Assembly: GCA_003554665.1 (NCBI GenBank)
Contig: PWGY01000272.1
Coordinates: 1-44,069, forward strand
Direction: 5' to 3'
DNA: 44,069 nt
Source: Bacteroidales bacterium
GTDB taxonomy: Bacteria; Bacteroidota; Bacteroidia; Bacteroidales; UBA7960
The notes under the pieces: model-generated
Database searches by the model: none
The model's input: only the letters and a program-made list of their open reading frames with translations
What the model was told of the DNA's origin: nothing
Translations under genes and position numbers: made by a program
In this document: positions 34,764 to 43,953 of the stretch, one piece after another
Layout: each line of letters starts with the position of its first letter
How positions within the stretch are numbered: the stretch's first letter is position 1

Positions 34764-35402
34764 TTATTTTTCGGCCGAAGGAAAAAATATTCGTTTCTGC
34801 TTTGCACGCCCGAAACTGCGGCGGTGATAAGAACTCAGTCCATATTTGTCAATGGCGCGCCTGTGAATGGGCGTGGGGTAACCTTTATTGCGATCCCAGC
34901 CATACTGGGGGTAGATTTCGTGAAGTTCCTGCATATACTCATCCCTTGCCGTTTTTGCCAACACTGAGGCTGCAGCAACTGAAAGGTAGGTGGCATCCCC
35001 CTTAACCACACATTTATGGGGAACGTTTCTGTAGGGTTTAAAACGGTTCCCGTCCACGATGATCGCCTCCGGCTGGGGATCCAGTTTTTCCAGTGCCAGG
35101 TGCATGGCCAGGAAACTGGCCTGAAGGATATTCATGGTATCAATGGTGGCATGATCCACCACCCCGACTCCGAATGAGAGGCTGGTCGCAGTAATCAGGT
35201 CACGCATCTGCAAACGGGCCTGCACAGTCATTTGCTTGGAGTCATTCAGGCCGGCACGCAGCGCAGCATCAGGATACCGGGGAAGGATCACCGCAGCGGC
35301 CACAACTGGTCCGGCAAGGCATCCGCGGCCCGCTTCATCGCACCCGGCTTCCGGGAATGCTTCACTGAAAAACAGGGCTAAATTTGGATGAACAACTGTC
35401 AT
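34764..35402 (-). CDS. rnhB: Ribonuclease HII
   Basis: A 212-residue enzyme that removes RNA, including single ribonucleotides, from DNA duplexes. The catalytic motif GCDEAGRGCLAGPV (Asp22-Glu23, approximate numbering) is intact, with later active-site acids in IIVDGN and KTARDEYM. The HII-type motif KGYPTPIHRRAIDKYG is near the C-terminus. It starts 7 bp after purQ and is followed after 10 bp by tex, so the three are likely co-transcribed. Confidence 0.96.
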   Translation of the reverse strand: MTVVHPNLALFFSEAFPEAGCDEAGRGCLAGPVVAAAVILPRYPDAALRAGLNDSKQMTVQARLQMRDLITATSLSFGVGVVDHATIDTMNILQASFLAMHLALEKLDPQPEAIIVDGNRFKPYRNVPHKCVVKGDATYLSVAAASVLAKTARDEYMQELHEIYPQYGWDRNKGYPTPIHRRAIDKYGLSSYHRRSFGRAKQKRIFFPSAEK

Positions 35403-35409
35403 TGGGTTA

Positions 35410-36096
35410 TTATACTGACTTCAGAATGCTCTCAAAAATCAACCGGCCGTCCTCATTGCCAAGTTCTTCGTCAGCAGCCCGTTCAGGATGAGGCATCATT
35501 CCAAACACATTGCGCGTTGCATTGCAAATGCCGGCAATGTTTTCCACTGAGCCGTTGGGGTTGGAGTCGGGTGTAACTTTCCCATTCTGATCACAATAGC
35601 GAAACAGCACCTGTTGGTTGTCATTCAGACCTTTCAGCCCTTCTTCATCAATAAAAAACTGTCCCTCTCCATGGGCAATGGGGATCTTCAGGGGTTCACC
35701 GGATTTTACGGCACGGGTCACAAGGCTATCAGAGGTTTCACTGCGGATGTAAGTATTGCGGCAGATAAAACGGTGATCAGGGTTGTGCAACAAAGCTCCC
35801 GGCAAAAGATGTGCTTCACACAGGATCTGAAATCCATTGCAAATCCCAAACACAAAACCGCCCTTTCGGGCAAAATCAATAACCTGATCCATAAGTGGAG
35901 AGAAACGCGCAATGGCTCCAGACCGCAGATAATCGCCATAAGAAAAGCCGCCGGGCAAAACGACAAAATCAACCCCCTGCAGGTCAGTGTCTTTGTGCCA
36001 CAAAGCTACCACATCCCGGCCAAGTTTTTTCTTTAATACATAAATCATGTCATGGTCGCAGTTCGACCCCGGGAAAACCACTACTCCAAACTTCAT
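35410..36096 (-). CDS. purQ: Phosphoribosylformylglycinamidine synthase subunit PurQ
   Basis: The glutaminase subunit of FGAM synthase, 228 residues. It supplies ammonia for step four of purine synthesis. It begins [14 protein letters not shown], with the nucleophile C86 in GICNGFQIL and the His-Glu pair in MMPHPERA. A separate PurQ implies that the organism uses the split PurS-PurQ-PurL enzyme; purS and purL are outside the window. The open frame reaches 36141, but a -7 box at 36122-36129 and the family N-terminus favour the ATG at 36096. Confidence 0.95.
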   Translation of the reverse strand: MKFGVVVFPGSNCDHDMIYVLKKKLGRDVVALWHKDTDLQGVDFVVLPGGFSYGDYLRSGAIARFSPLMDQVIDFARKGGFVFGICNGFQILCEAHLLPGALLHNPDHRFICRNTYIRSETSDSLVTRAVKSGEPLKIPIAHGEGQFFIDEEGLKGLNDNQQVLFRYCDQNGKVTPDSNPNGSVENIAGICNATRNVFGMMPHPERAADEELGNEDGRLIFESILKSV

Positions 36097-36121
36097 ATAA
36101 GGCTTTTTTATTGATGCGTGA

Positions 36122-36129
36122 CAAAGGTA
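36122..36129 (-). promoter_or_regulatory. Predicted -7 element for purQ
   Basis: Minus-strand TACCTTTG lies 25 bp upstream of the purQ ATG and just after the DUF6427 stop codon, so purQ-rnhB-tex can be transcribed independently of purD. Confidence 0.5.
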
Positions 36130-36137
36130 CGCATTTG

Positions 36138-37139
36138 TCAAAAAATAAAGAATGCCGAAAACCGGCCCCCAAGGATAAGCAGGAATAAGATTGAAAAAAC
36201 AGCTTCAGCAAGTTTTCTGTTGTGCATATCGGAGAAAAAAACCGCAAGGGCAATACTTAAGGGAATAATCAGCACACCATGATGAAGAAAAATATAATCC
36301 ACGGTAACCAGGTAGGTCAGCACAGAAAACAGGAAAAACAAAGACAACACCCTTACACGCTTTCTTACCCTGATGGGTTTGTCGGCCATGTAAACCAGTT
36401 GCATGCGAAAAAAGGCAAACACTGACAGCAGCCCGAGTGCAATCGCAAAGGCCTGCTGATAGATATCAAGCGACTGCCTGAAAACCTCAAGTGGCTGCAT
36501 GGAAATACTGACGGCATCAAGCTTTTCTCCGAGCATATCAAACATATAGTAGTATAACCCCAGGAAAAAAAACGGAATAAAATACCCCATCAGGGCCGCC
36601 AGCAAAGTGCGCAGGCTGACCGGAAAATACAGAAAAAGGGAAAAAATCAACAACAGTAACAGCGGCAAGGCCGGAAAGTAAAACAATCCGGCAACCGCCA
36701 TCAGCAGCCCCACATTCAAAACCTCCATAATTGCCTGTCGTTCACGATATACCTTAAATATTTTGTTAAGGCCGATCAACAGGAATACATTGGCAAGCAA
36801 CACAGGATGGAGCCCGATCATTCCGGGGGTACTGCTCATCAGTAAAATGTAAAGCAACCCAGGCAGGGCTGAAAAACGATCCGTCAGGCCTTTGGAGGTG
36901 GCAATGTGATTCAGAAAAAAAGCCTGACCCATCAGCAGAGCAAACGCCAGTACCATCGACCATAGCGGATAACCCGTAATCCATGGCACAAGAAGCTCAT
37001 AAAAGGGAGCATTATCCTCAGCGATCCGGCCGGAAATTTCATGAGGGAACAAAAAACCCTGCATCCAGAAAAGAACCCCCAACAGGATCAACAATAATGG
37101 AGTGTGCCACTGTGCTTTTCTGAATGTGCGGATAAACAT
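36138..37139 (-). CDS. DUF6427-like polytopic membrane protein
   Basis: A 333-residue integral membrane protein with about eight to ten hydrophobic helices, starting MFIRTFRKAQWHTPLLLILLGVLFW. Its size and hydrophobic pattern fit the Bacteroidota family DUF6427, which is often encoded next to purD or nucleotide-salvage genes. The function is unknown; the position 15 bp after purD suggests co-transcription. No enzymatic motif is visible. Confidence 0.65.
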   Translation of the reverse strand: MFIRTFRKAQWHTPLLLILLGVLFWMQGFLFPHEISGRIAEDNAPFYELLVPWITGYPLWSMVLAFALLMGQAFFLNHIATSKGLTDRFSALPGLLYILLMSSTPGMIGLHPVLLANVFLLIGLNKIFKVYRERQAIMEVLNVGLLMAVAGLFYFPALPLLLLLIFSLFLYFPVSLRTLLAALMGYFIPFFFLGLYYYMFDMLGEKLDAVSISMQPLEVFRQSLDIYQQAFAIALGLLSVFAFFRMQLVYMADKPIRVRKRVRVLSLFFLFSVLTYLVTVDYIFLHHGVLIIPLSIALAVFFSDMHNRKLAEAVFSILFLLILGGRFSAFFIF

Positions 37140-37154
37140 TGCTCAGGATGCTGA

Positions 37155-38432
37155 TTATTTCAAAAGATCTTTTCCGATATCCCGGCGGTAATACTTTCCC
37201 TTAAAGTCAACAGTACGCGCATTGGCATATGAAACAGATTGTGCACTTTCCAGATCATCGGCCAAAGAGGTAACCGCTATCACACGTCCACCATTGGTTA
37301 CCAGTTGATCATTCTCCGATTTAACGCCTGCATAAAACAGTTGGCAGCCGGAAACCTGATCTGTTCCTTCAATGGCATATCCTTTTTCATATGCAGCGGG
37401 GTAGCCGCCACTGGTGAGCATCACCGTCAGGGCATAACGAGGGGAAATTTCAGGGGCAAACTCCTTTAATGTGCCATTACAGACAGCCTGCAACAATTTC
37501 ACCAGGTCAGATTCCAGGCGGGGGATGATGACTTCAGCTTCCGGATCTCCCAGACGCACGTTGTATTCAATAACATAGGGGCTTCCGTCAACCAACATCA
37601 GTCCGAAGAAGATAAACCCGCGATAATCTATCTTCTCTTTTCGGATTCCCTCAATGGTGGGCTTAATGATACGTTCTTCAATACGGTTCATCACCTCCGG
37701 TCCGGCAAAAGGCACCGGGCTTACTGCACCCATCCCACCGGTATTGGCACCTGTGTCATGATCTCCGACACGTTTGTAATCCCTGGCCGAAGGCAAAATC
37801 TGGTATGTTTCTCCGTCGGTAAGTACAAAGACCGACATTTCTCTCCCTTTAAGAAACTCTTCAATGACTACAGTACTTGAGGCTTCACCGAATTTTCCGT
37901 CGCGAAGCATTTCATCCAAAGTCTGTTCAGCTTCTTCGCGGGTTGCACAGATCACCACACCTTTTCCGGCAGCCAACCCGTCGGCCTTGAGCACGTATGG
38001 CGGAGAAAACCGCCCCAGAAATTCTCTGGCCTCAGCCGCCTGATCACGGTTAAATGCCCGGTAAGCTGCAGTAGGAATATGGTGCCGCTCCATGAAAGCC
38101 TTGGCAAAAGCCTTGCTCCCTTCGAGCCGGGCCCCTTCAGAGGAAGGCCCGACAAACATGACCCGCTTCAATTGCTCCTCTGAGGCAAAAAAATCTGCCA
38201 GCCCCTTTACAAGCGGCTCTTCGGGCCCCACCACCACCATTTCAACACCATGGGAGCGGACAAAACCACCCACCGCTTCCTTATCGTTTGGCTGCAAAGC
38301 CACATTCTCACCGCAGAGCGCCGTCCCTGCATTCCCGGGGGCAATATACAACTTCTCACAAAGGGGGCTCCGGGAAATTTTCCATGCAATGGCATGTTCA
38401 CGACCACCGCCGCCTATCAACAAAATTCGCAT
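37155..38432 (-). CDS. purD: Phosphoribosylamine--glycine ligase
   Basis: GAR synthetase, 425 residues, the second step of purine synthesis (phosphoribosylamine + glycine + ATP). The N-terminal domain begins MRILLIGGGGREHAIAWKI. The ATP-grasp part has PPYVLKADGLAAGKGVVIC, VIEEFLKGREMSVFVLTDG, and the metal-site stretch FIFFGLMLVDGSPYVIEYNVRLGDPEAE with the signature RLGDPE. It is complete and of standard length. It is probably the first gene of an operon with DUF6427. Confidence 0.96.
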   Translation of the reverse strand: MRILLIGGGGREHAIAWKISRSPLCEKLYIAPGNAGTALCGENVALQPNDKEAVGGFVRSHGVEMVVVGPEEPLVKGLADFFASEEQLKRVMFVGPSSEGARLEGSKAFAKAFMERHHIPTAAYRAFNRDQAAEAREFLGRFSPPYVLKADGLAAGKGVVICATREEAEQTLDEMLRDGKFGEASSTVVIEEFLKGREMSVFVLTDGETYQILPSARDYKRVGDHDTGANTGGMGAVSPVPFAGPEVMNRIEERIIKPTIEGIRKEKIDYRGFIFFGLMLVDGSPYVIEYNVRLGDPEAEVIIPRLESDLVKLLQAVCNGTLKEFAPEISPRYALTVMLTSGGYPAAYEKGYAIEGTDQVSGCQLFYAGVKSENDQLVTNGGRVIAVTSLADDLESAQSVSYANARTVDFKGKYYRRDIGKDLLK

Positions 38433-38466
38433 AAACTAAGGTTCAGGTTCAATCAAAAGATACCGC

Positions 38467-38474
38467 CAAATTTA
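38467..38474 (-). promoter_or_regulatory. Predicted -7 element for purD
   Basis: Minus-strand TAAATTTG lies 34 bp upstream of the purD ATG. No clear -33 box. It forms a divergent pair with the arginine deiminase promoter. Confidence 0.4.
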
Positions 38475-38510
38475 CTTAAAAATAAGCGGATGAAAGAAGT
38501 TATTATTTGC

Positions 38511-38518
38511 TAATTTTG
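38511..38518 (+). promoter_or_regulatory. Predicted -7 element for arginine deiminase
   Basis: TAATTTTG on the plus strand, followed by a leader of about 40 nt to the ATG at 38562. Confidence 0.45.
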
Positions 38519-38561
38519 CGGATAACAGTACCCCACATACCTGCTATTTTATTAAGCTTTG

Positions 38562-39836
38562 ATGCAAATGCAAACACAGATCCCTGTAAATATTTTTTCT
38601 GAGATCGGCGACCTGGAAGGAGTAATCATTCATTCACCAGGGCCGGAAGTGGAAAACATGACACCGGAAAATGCGGAAAGGGCTCTTTACAGCGACATCC
38701 TGAACTTATCGGTGGCCGGAAAAGAATATGAGCAATTCAGAGGAATTCTTCAAAAAACCACACGGACTTTTGAGGTCAGGGAACTGCTGGCCCATATTCT
38801 GGGCATCGAAGAAGCCAGAAAGGACCTGATAAGGAAAATATGCTTTAATGAAAGTGCCGGGTTTATTTGTGAGGATTTGTTGCAGATGGAAAATCACGCA
38901 TTGGCCAAAGCCCTCATTGAAGGAGTACTGATCCGGAAAAATTCACTGACCAACTTTCTGAGCAAAGAGCGCTTCGCCTTAAGACCACTTCACAACTTTT
39001 TCTTCACCAGGGATGCAGCCGTTTCCATTTACAACAATGTTCTTGTAGGAGCCATGGCTTCACCCGTCAGGTTAAGGGAAAGCCTGATCATGGAAGCCAT
39101 TTTCAATCATCATCCTGTGTTGAAAACCAGAACCATCAACCCGAACCCTTCGCCGGCCAAAGACCTTAAAGACTCCGGCATTGCCATTGAGGGTGGTGAT
39201 GTGTTGATAGCCAGAGAAGACATTCTCATTTGCGGCATCGGCTCCCGGACAAGTACACAGGGTATTGATTTTCTCATAGACGACCTGAAGCAAACAGGAA
39301 AAACACAGCACATTCTGGTCCAGGAACTTCCGCTCACTCCGGAATCCTTTATTCACCTCGACATGGTATTCACCTTGCTGGACAGGGACATATGCATGAT
39401 TTATGATCCCATTATCATGAAAATGAATAAATACCAGACGGTGCATATCTGCCTTGAAGGAGGCGAGGTAAAGTTTATCAGGGAAATAAAAAACCTGCCG
39501 GAAGGGCTGAAAAAACTTGGCATGGATCTCCAAACTGTTTACTGTGGAGGCAACGACGACCAATGGATTCAGGAAAGGGAGCAATGGCACAGTGGCGCCA
39601 ACTTTTTTTCAACCGGCCCCGGCCGGATCATCGGGTATGCCAGAAACACCCATACACTGAATGCCTTAAATCAGGCAGGATTTGCCATTTTGAATGCCCG
39701 CGACATCCTGGAGGGGAAGGTTGACCTGAAGGACTACACCCGTTATGTGGCCGCCATAGAAGGATCCGAATTACCAAGAGGTGGCGGGGGTGCCCGTTGC
39801 ATGACCATGCCCGTTAGCAGAAAACCCATCAGTTAA
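38562..39836 (+). CDS. arcA: Arginine deiminase family protein
   Basis: A 424-residue enzyme of the guanidino-group-modifying superfamily, predicted to hydrolyse arginine to citrulline and ammonia. Active-site motifs follow arginine deiminase order: FFTRDAAVSI, EGGDVLIAREDILICGIGSR, FIHLDMVFT, and the C-terminal catalytic cysteine in GGGGARCMTMPVSR. A TTG codon precedes the ATG, but the ATG at 38562 is the natural start. No arcB or arcC is seen nearby, so it is not a standard ADI operon. Citrulline could instead enter biosynthesis, and ornithine could go to RocD, encoded at 740-1969 (inference). It lies 11 bp before a lipoprotein gene. Confidence 0.88.
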   Translation: MQMQTQIPVNIFSEIGDLEGVIIHSPGPEVENMTPENAERALYSDILNLSVAGKEYEQFRGILQKTTRTFEVRELLAHILGIEEARKDLIRKICFNESAGFICEDLLQMENHALAKALIEGVLIRKNSLTNFLSKERFALRPLHNFFFTRDAAVSIYNNVLVGAMASPVRLRESLIMEAIFNHHPVLKTRTINPNPSPAKDLKDSGIAIEGGDVLIAREDILICGIGSRTSTQGIDFLIDDLKQTGKTQHILVQELPLTPESFIHLDMVFTLLDRDICMIYDPIIMKMNKYQTVHICLEGGEVKFIREIKNLPEGLKKLGMDLQTVYCGGNDDQWIQEREQWHSGANFFSTGPGRIIGYARNTHTLNALNQAGFAILNARDILEGKVDLKDYTRYVAAIEGSELPRGGGGARCMTMPVSRKPIS

Positions 39837-39847
39837 GTTTATTTACG

Positions 39848-40639
39848 ATGCATAAACAAACATCCAATTACCTGATATTGCTGGCTGCCATCCTTGCCTT
39901 TTCGGCCTGCACCCGGCCCCTGCCATCAGACATTAACCTGGAGCAGGCACACAATCCCGAAGGACAAAAGATCATAACGCCCGGTATGGGTACAATAGGT
40001 ATTATTGATGAAGGCCGGGTCATGGTTTACTATCGGGATCAAAGTGGAGAGTGGGTGCCTGATGAAGCCTCCACATTCACCATTCCGGAACCCAACAACG
40101 GGGTACTGGCCATGGGCATGGGAACCATCGGTGTGTTGCAGCATGACACCATCAACTTTTTCCGTTTAGACAGTGAGGACATTTGGAGAAAAGAACCCCA
40201 TATCTCTTTTGAACTCCCCGGTGACTTTGACAGGTTAATGGCCATGAAAATGCCCTGGGATCTCGGATCGGTCGGCATAGAAAAAGACGGCGTAATAGAG
40301 TTCTATTCGTTTTATGATGAAGATTGGCAGCACGATACCACTGCCACGTTCCGGATCCCTTCGGGCATCACGGGATGTTACCCCATGGGAGACATGACCA
40401 TGATCGTTTCGGACAATGAAAAACTCGGGATGTACTTTCTCGGACCGGAAAATGGGTGGGAGTTCATGGATCACGATGCTTTTGTGCTGTCACTTCCGGA
40501 AAATCATACAGCCATCATGCCGCATGAGCGCAGGCAGGTTGCCCTGAGGAAAAATGATACGCTTCATTTTTATATGCTTGATCTGGAAAATGACAGGTGG
40601 GTCATACTGGAAGACCTAGAATTCAGGCTGCCGGTCTGA
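39848..40639 (+). CDS. Lipoprotein of five ~45-residue repeats, possible five-bladed propeller
   Basis: A 263-residue predicted lipoprotein (lipobox LAFSAC, Cys near 21). The mature part is almost entirely five imperfect repeats of about 42-47 residues. Each reads roughly M-G-x-(I/V)-G-(I/V)-x3-D/G-x2-x-F-Y/F-x5-W-x7-F-x-(L/I)-P. Examples of the hallmark ends are FTIPEPN, FELPGDF, FRIPSGI, LSLPENH and FRLPV. The pattern of four short strands per repeat suggests a small beta-propeller. I do not recognise the family. It is 11 bp after the arginine deiminase gene, so probably co-transcribed, and its 3' end overlaps convergent uvrA by 24 bp. Confidence 0.75.
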   Translation: MHKQTSNYLILLAAILAFSACTRPLPSDINLEQAHNPEGQKIITPGMGTIGIIDEGRVMVYYRDQSGEWVPDEASTFTIPEPNNGVLAMGMGTIGVLQHDTINFFRLDSEDIWRKEPHISFELPGDFDRLMAMKMPWDLGSVGIEKDGVIEFYSFYDEDWQHDTTATFRIPSGITGCYPMGDMTMIVSDNEKLGMYFLGPENGWEFMDHDAFVLSLPENHTAIMPHERRQVALRKNDTLHFYMLDLENDRWVILEDLEFRLPV

Positions 40640-43495
40640 TACTTCTTCGCGGCTTTCCTCCAGTGCCTCCGCCAGAAAGTGACTGGTATAGCCTTTCCCG
40701 GATGCAGCCACTGATTCCGGAGTTCCTTCTGCAATGATAAGGCCACCCTTCCTTCCCCCTTCAGGCCCAAGGTCAATGATGTGATCCGCCACTTTCACCA
40801 CATCCATGTTGTGTTCAATCACCAGCACGGTATTCCCCCTGTCGGTGAGCCGGCTGAGCACCTCCATCAGAACCCGAATATCTTCAAAATGCAGACCCGT
40901 GGTAGGCTCATCCAGGATGTACAGTGTTTTACCCGTATCGCGGCGCGACAACTCCGATGCAAGCTTAACCCGCTGGGCTTCTCCGCCCGAAAGCGTGGTG
41001 CTGCTTTGCCCCAGTGTCACATAACCCAGCCCGACATCATTCAGTGTTTTGAGTCTGGATACGATGGAGGGGATATGCTCAAAAAAGTGGATTGCCTGGC
41101 TGATGGACATATCCAGTACATCATTGATGCTTTTCCCTTTGTATCTGACTTCCAGAGTTTCCCTGTTGTATCGCTTACCCTGACAGGTTTCGCAGTGCAC
41201 ATGCACGTCGGGCAGGAAATTCATCTCTATTACGCGTACCCCTCCACCCTGGCAGGTTTCGCAACGTCCTCCTTTTACATTAAAGGAAAACCGTCCGGGC
41301 TTATACCCCCGCACCTGCGATTCGGGCAATGCGGCAAATAGTTTGCGAATGTCATCAAACACCTTGGTATAAGTGGCCGGGTTAGACCTCGGAGTACGCC
41401 CGATGGGCGACTGATCCACCTCAATGACTTTGTCCAGGTAATCAAGCCCTTCAATGCTATTGTGAGGAAGTGCTTGTTTTTCCGACCTGAAATAATGATT
41501 GCTGAGAACAGGATACAGTGTTTCATTGATAACTGATGATTTTCCGCTTCCGGATACCCCCGTTACACAGATCAGCTTTCCAAGTGGAAGGGTCAGGTCA
41601 ATTTTTCGCAGGTTATGCCCTTGCGCCCCACGCAAAATAAGATGTTGTCCACTCCCCTTCCTTCGCCTGAGCGGAAGCGGGATCTCCTTTTCACCGTTAA
41701 GGTAAGAGGCAGTTATGGATTTGTACTGCATCAACTGAAGCGGGGTTCCTTTTGCCACCACTTTACCTCCGTTCAGCCCGGCTCCGGGACCCATATCCAC
41801 CACATGGTCGGCCGAAAGGATCATGTCACGATCATGCTCCACCACAATCACCGAATTTCCTATATCACGCAATTCTTTCAGGGCCCCGATTAACCGCTGA
41901 TTGTCACGCTGATGCAAGCCGATACTGGGTTCATCCAGGATGTACAGCACCCCCGTCAGCTGTGAACCGATCTGTGTAGCCAGCCGGATACGCTGGCTTT
42001 CGCCCCCGGAAAGGCTCCTGGCCGGTCGATTCAGTGACAGGTACTCAAGCCCCACATCCAGCAGAAACCCAAGGCGCACACTCAATTCCCGAAGGATCTC
42101 GAGGGCGATCCGGCGGCGTCTTTCATCAAGACGATCCGGCAGTCGGTCTACTGCCCCCTTCAACTGCGACAGATCCATCTCCGCATAATCTCCGATATTT
42201 TTGTCATCCACAAAAAAGTGTAAAGACTCCTTCTGCAGGCGTTTTCCATGACATGAAGGACAGGCCTTTTGCCGCATAAAGCCGGAGGCCCACCGGCGCA
42301 AAGCCCCCGAGGGGCTGTCTTCATACTGGCTGCGAATAAAATGGACAATGCCCTCAAAATTCAACGAATAGGTGCTGGTCACACCCAATCTTTCATGTTT
42401 GACCCGGAATACTTCGTCCGACCCGTATAAAATGGTGTGAATGGCTTCATCACTCAGCTTTTTCAGCGGGGTATCAAGGTCAAACCCATACTTCAGCCCG
42501 ATCGCCTCCAGCTGACCGGTAATCCAGGCATTCTTTGACTTTGCCACCGGAGCAATGCCACCACGGTTGATCGACAAGGATGGATCCGGAATGATTTTTG
42601 ACACATCCATTTCACTGACAGTTCCCAGCCCGTTACACTCTTTGCATGCCCCATAGGGCGAATTGAATGAAAACGTATTGGGTTCCGGATCCTTATAGGC
42701 AATTCCGGATTGCGGACACATGAGGTTTCTGCTGAAATGGTGTACGCTGCCATCTTCCTCATCCACCACCATGACCATCCCCTTTCCGTATTTCATGGCG
42801 GTTTGCAGGGATGCAGCCAGTTGTTTGCTGCGTGCCGGGTCAACAATGACTTTGTCAACCACAGTTTCAATGTCATGCACCTTGTAGCGGTCGAGTTTCA
42901 TGTGGGGAGCCAGCTCCCGGATCTCCCCGTCGATGCGGACCCGCAGAAACCCCTGCTTTCGCACCTGTTCGAACAATTCCCGGTAATGGCCTTTGCGTCC
43001 TTTCACCAATGGTGCCAGCAGCAGCACGCGCTTGCCGCTGAATCGTTCAATCAGCAGGTCACGGATCTGTTCCTCGGTGTATTTCACCATTTTGTCCCCT
43101 GTCATCCAGGAACGGGCTTCCCCGGCCCGGGCAAAAAGCAATCTCAGAAAATCATAGATCTCTGTAATGGTTCCGACGGTAGACCGGGGATTGCGTCCGG
43201 AAGACTTTTGCTCGATGCTGATCACCGGACTAAGGCCTGTGATCTTATCCAAATCGGGCCTTTCCAGAGCTCCGAGAAACTGCCTGGCATACGCGGAAAA
43301 TGTTTCAATGTATCGTCGCTGCCCCTCGGCATATATGGTGTCGAAGGCCAGAGATGACTTACCGCTTCCACTCAACCCTGTAATGACCGTAAGCTTATGA
43401 CGGGGGATCAACACGTCAATGTCTTTCAGGTTGTGCTCACGGGCTCCGTAAACCTCCAGATTTTCGCTATATGTCTTAATATCAGTATCCTGCAT
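40616..43495 (-). CDS. uvrA: Excinuclease ABC subunit A
   Basis: The damage-recognition ATPase of nucleotide excision repair, 959 residues. It has two ABC ATPase modules: Walker A motifs GLSGSGKSSL (near 39) and GVSGSGKSSV (near 645), signature motifs RSLSGGESQRIRLA and TTLSGGEAQRVKLA, and Walker B ILDEPSIGLHQ and ILDEPTTGLHF. Zinc-type cysteine groups occur in both halves (CKECNGLG and CPSCHGKR in the first, CETCQGGG and CETCQGKR in the second). All functional parts are intact. Its partner uvrC is 20 kb away and uvrB is not in the window. The C-terminal end overlaps the convergent lipoprotein gene by 24 bp. Confidence 0.98.
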   Translation of the reverse strand: MQDTDIKTYSENLEVYGAREHNLKDIDVLIPRHKLTVITGLSGSGKSSLAFDTIYAEGQRRYIETFSAYARQFLGALERPDLDKITGLSPVISIEQKSSGRNPRSTVGTITEIYDFLRLLFARAGEARSWMTGDKMVKYTEEQIRDLLIERFSGKRVLLLAPLVKGRKGHYRELFEQVRKQGFLRVRIDGEIRELAPHMKLDRYKVHDIETVVDKVIVDPARSKQLAASLQTAMKYGKGMVMVVDEEDGSVHHFSRNLMCPQSGIAYKDPEPNTFSFNSPYGACKECNGLGTVSEMDVSKIIPDPSLSINRGGIAPVAKSKNAWITGQLEAIGLKYGFDLDTPLKKLSDEAIHTILYGSDEVFRVKHERLGVTSTYSLNFEGIVHFIRSQYEDSPSGALRRWASGFMRQKACPSCHGKRLQKESLHFFVDDKNIGDYAEMDLSQLKGAVDRLPDRLDERRRRIALEILRELSVRLGFLLDVGLEYLSLNRPARSLSGGESQRIRLATQIGSQLTGVLYILDEPSIGLHQRDNQRLIGALKELRDIGNSVIVVEHDRDMILSADHVVDMGPGAGLNGGKVVAKGTPLQLMQYKSITASYLNGEKEIPLPLRRRKGSGQHLILRGAQGHNLRKIDLTLPLGKLICVTGVSGSGKSSVINETLYPVLSNHYFRSEKQALPHNSIEGLDYLDKVIEVDQSPIGRTPRSNPATYTKVFDDIRKLFAALPESQVRGYKPGRFSFNVKGGRCETCQGGGVRVIEMNFLPDVHVHCETCQGKRYNRETLEVRYKGKSINDVLDMSISQAIHFFEHIPSIVSRLKTLNDVGLGYVTLGQSSTTLSGGEAQRVKLASELSRRDTGKTLYILDEPTTGLHFEDIRVLMEVLSRLTDRGNTVLVIEHNMDVVKVADHIIDLGPEGGRKGGLIIAEGTPESVAASGKGYTSHFLAEALEESREEVSDRQPEF

Positions 43496-43521
43496 TAAAC
43501 TCCTCCCAAAAAACCAATCTG

Positions 43522-43529
43522 CAAAGATA
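43522..43529 (-). promoter_or_regulatory. Predicted -7 element for uvrA
   Basis: Minus-strand TATCTTTG lies 26 bp upstream of the uvrA ATG. No LexA-type palindrome was recognised by eye in the short leader. Confidence 0.5.
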
Positions 43530-43559
43530 CGGGAATTTTTTGGGAAATCTGGGGCTACT

Positions 43560-43888
43560 GGTTGTTGGTTAGTTGGTTAGTTGGTTGTTGGTTCTCATGG
43601 GCCATGGGTTGGGGAAGATGCCGATGGCCAGGTAAATGGCCCGGGCGGTTGTTGGTTGTTGGTTCTCAGGGGCAGAGAGAGTGGAAAGACTAACGGACTG
43701 GTAAACGGCCAGACAGGTTGTTGGATCCCGAAGGGATCACACGTTACTAACAGGGTGCGCAGCACCCGCCAACCAACAACCACCTCGCCCGTTTACCCGA
43801 CCATGGGCAGCATTTCCAGCACTTAGCCCATGAGAACCAACAACTATCTACCCTCTACCTTCGAGCTTCGAGCTTCCAGCTTCTTTCC
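43560..43888. repeat. Repeat-rich intergenic region with a 19-bp perfect inverted repeat
   Basis: The uvrA-rfbA gap (458 bp) has no gene. GTTGTTGGTTCTCATGGGC at 43584-43602 is exactly the reverse complement of 43826-43844, with 223 bp between. The same 19-mer recurs with one mismatch as a direct copy at 43655-43673. A GGTTAGTTGGTT run (43567-43586), small palindromes ATCCCGAAGGGAT (43725-43737) and GGTGCGCAGCACC (43755-43767), and a CTTCGAG/CTTCCAG cluster (about 43859-43882) add to it. No coding potential is convincing; the element could be a dispersed intergenic repeat with potential to form a long RNA hairpin. Confidence 0.75.
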
Positions 43889-43912
43889 CCTCCTTCTTTC
43901 CATATAATTTCC

Positions 43913-43920
43913 TATTTTTG
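43913..43920 (+). promoter_or_regulatory. Predicted -7 element for rfbA
   Basis: TATTTTTG matches TAnnTTTG and lies 33 bp upstream of the ATG at 43954. Confidence 0.45.
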
Positions 43921-43953
43921 ATCAATACATATCAATCAATAAAACCTTCACCC

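Noticed and set aside
35410..36141. Longer PurQ start at 36141
   Set aside because: The extension overlaps a -7 box and adds residues absent from the PurQ N-terminus; 36096 fits better.
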